Assembly (NCBI GenBank): GCA_003486665.1
Contig: DNGF01000006.1
Span: 2,166 to 9,664 of the forward strand
DNA: 7,499 bases
Source: Oscillospiraceae bacterium
Lineage (GTDB): Bacteria > Bacillota > Clostridia > Oscillospirales > Acutalibacteraceae
Direction of reading: 5' to 3'
The position numbers were made by a program, and so were the translations under genes. Positions 7,006-7,499 of this stretch are shown piece by piece. The notes beneath the pieces were generated by a model that was given only the letters and a program-made list of their open reading frames with translations, was not told the DNA's origin and ran no database searches. Position 1 is the first letter of the stretch, and each line of letters starts with the position of its first letter.

Positions 7006-7010
7006 CTCCC
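7006..7010 (-). promoter_or_regulatory. Ribosome binding site of the small membrane protein
   Basis: GGGAG on the minus strand lies 9 bases before the ATG at 6996. It supports the 96-residue product over a longer one. Confidence 0.65.
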
Positions 7011-7047
7011 TAAATATAACACACAATACAAATGACATTTCGTCCTT

Positions 7048-7076
7048 AGCATATTTCCAAGAAGCACAAATTTCAA
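7048..7076 (-). promoter_or_regulatory. Proximal sigma-A-like promoter of the SPFH operon
   Basis: On the minus strand TTGAAA (7071-7076) and TATGCT (7048-7053) are 17 bases apart. The -35 box has one mismatch and the -10 box two. Transcription would begin near 7041, with a leader of about 45 bases. It is a reasonable second promoter, but the region is AT-rich and chance matches are easy. Confidence 0.4.
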
Positions 7077-7179
7077 ACAAAAAACTATAATATACTAAAA
7101 TATTATGCAATCTATAAATATTAAGATAGATTAAATAATAATTGTTGTTTAAAACATCAAAAACTACTTCTTTTATTTA

Positions 7180-7208
7180 ATTATATTTGATTTTTTCTTT
7201 GCTGTCAA
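7180..7208 (-). promoter_or_regulatory. Consensus sigma-A promoter upstream of the SPFH operon
   Basis: On the minus strand TTGACA (7203-7208) and TATAAT (7180-7185) are both exact and 17 bases apart. Transcription should begin near 7173 and run into the small membrane protein gene, leaving a leader of about 177 bases. No open frame with a ribosome binding site lies in this leader. It is just downstream of the ribosomal operon terminators, so it gives the membrane operon its own strong start. Confidence 0.8.
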
Positions 7209-7325
7209 GAACAGCGTTAAAGTTAATGCAAAGTAAACAAATAATAATATGGCAAAAAAGATTAATCGCAAATAGGGATACAAACATATTTTTCAAAATT
7301 GCAAGCTAATAATAAAGAAATTTTA

Positions 7326-7359
7326 TAAATAAAAAGGCAGTGATATTCCAATCACTGCC
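7326..7359 (-). terminator. Second intrinsic terminator of the rRNA operon
   Basis: A perfect 9-bp stem (GGCAGTGAT at 7336-7344 with ATCACTGCC at 7351-7359) closes a 6-base loop. On the minus strand it is followed by TTTTTATTTAT. The plus-strand side has only A residues, so it works for minus-strand transcription. Confidence 0.85.
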
Positions 7360-7374
7360 AAAAATAAAGCAAAT

Positions 7375-7400
7375 AAAAAAGACCGCCAAAAGCGATCTTT
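7375..7400 (-). terminator. First intrinsic terminator of the rRNA operon
   Basis: On the minus strand GATCGC, a TTTTG loop and GCGGTC form a 6-bp stem with one U-G pair. It is extended by flanking A-U pairs and followed by a run of six T residues. It lies about 80 bases past the end of the 23S gene and 16 bases before the second hairpin, so the operon ends in a tandem pair. Confidence 0.8.
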
Positions 7401-7478
7401 CAGGATTCACACCCTCAAAACTGAACAAAGAATGAAGAAGTAAGGAATTGGGAATTGTAATAGTTTGAACCAAAGCTA
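7401..7478 (-). ncRNA. Pre-23S trailer (processed spacer)
   Basis: This is the stretch between the mature 23S end and the first terminator. It contains TTTGTTCAGTTTTGAGGG, a motif type often seen beside rRNA genes in Firmicutes, where the 3' flank pairs with the 5' flank of 23S for RNase processing. The matching 5' flank is outside the window. No 5S gene is present in it. Confidence 0.55.
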
Positions 7479-7499
7479 TGGTCAAGCCCTCGACCTATT
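7479..7499 (-). rRNA. 23S ribosomal RNA, 3' end only
   Basis: On the minus strand the last bases read AATAGGTCGAGGGCTTGACCA, which matches the conserved 3' end of Firmicute 23S rRNA. The rest of the gene lies beyond the right edge. The mature end is placed at 7479 by comparison with the usual terminal ACCA and may be off by a base or two. Confidence 0.9.

Larger units (their letters stand above)
6997..7330. other. AT-rich intergenic region between the SPFH operon and the rRNA operon
   Basis: About 330 bases without a convincing gene on either strand. They hold the two minus-strand promoters and the long leader. I see no tRNA, riboswitch fold or repeat that I can support here. The composition is markedly more AT-rich than that of the genes. 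Confidence 0.7.

Noticed and set aside
6997..7110. N-terminal extension of the small membrane protein to a TTG at 7110
   Set aside because: There is no ribosome binding site before the TTG, it lies upstream of the proximal promoter, and the ATG at 6996 has GGGAG.
7401..7478. 5S rRNA or tRNA after 23S
   Set aside because: The stretch is too short for 5S, and it has neither 5S conserved segments nor a tRNA cloverleaf or T-loop.
1..7499. CRISPR array, insertion sequence, phage or toxin-antitoxin genes
   Set aside because: No direct-repeat/spacer pattern, transposase, integrase or terminal inverted repeats were seen. The 'virion core protein' label sometimes given to the SPFH family does not mean viral origin.

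Overview
The window looks like a chromosomal piece of an anaerobic, spore-forming Firmicute, most plausibly a gut or rumen clostridium of the Ruminococcus / Oscillospiraceae type. The reasons are a complete sporulation sigma factor sigK, strong GGAGG-type ribosome binding sites, consensus sigma-A promoters with AT-rich surroundings, a 23S rRNA 3' end of the Firmicute form, and a large secreted protein with FIVAR-like repeats. The genus is an inference from style and content; no species is claimed.

Layout from left to right. Positions 1-2343 (minus strand) hold the first 781 codons of a large secreted or cell-surface protein that runs off the left edge. It has its own near-perfect sigma-A promoter, an N-terminal region I do not recognise, and at least four tandem alpha-helical repeats of about 66 residues. 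A divergent intergenic region separates it from sigK (2572-3255, plus strand). sigK is uninterrupted and keeps a SpoIVFB-type pro-sequence region. sigK converges on a minus-strand operon, and a stem-loop at 3266-3293 lies between them.

The minus-strand operon (6996 down to 3348) has four genes in transcription order: a 96-residue two-helix membrane protein, an SPFH/Band 7 protein with three C-terminal zinc ribbons, a tail-anchored protein with two zinc ribbons, and a TPM-domain membrane protein with a signal peptide. The last three correspond to the Bacillus subtilis YdjI, YdjG and YdjH trio. In B. subtilis these are encoded with the PspA-like YdjF and take part in membrane-stress protection. 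Here no PspA gene is present in the cluster. Two sigma-A-type promoters precede the operon, one of them an exact consensus about 180 bases upstream.

The right edge (7331-7499) carries the last 21 bases of a minus-strand 23S rRNA gene, its processed trailer and two tandem intrinsic terminators. No 5S rRNA gene lies between the 23S gene and the terminators. The ribosomal operon therefore reads towards the membrane-stress operon on the same strand and is separated from it by these terminators.

The best candidate for an under-described system is the four-gene SPFH / zinc-ribbon / TPM operon: a PspA-less variant with extra zinc ribbons and an added small membrane protein.
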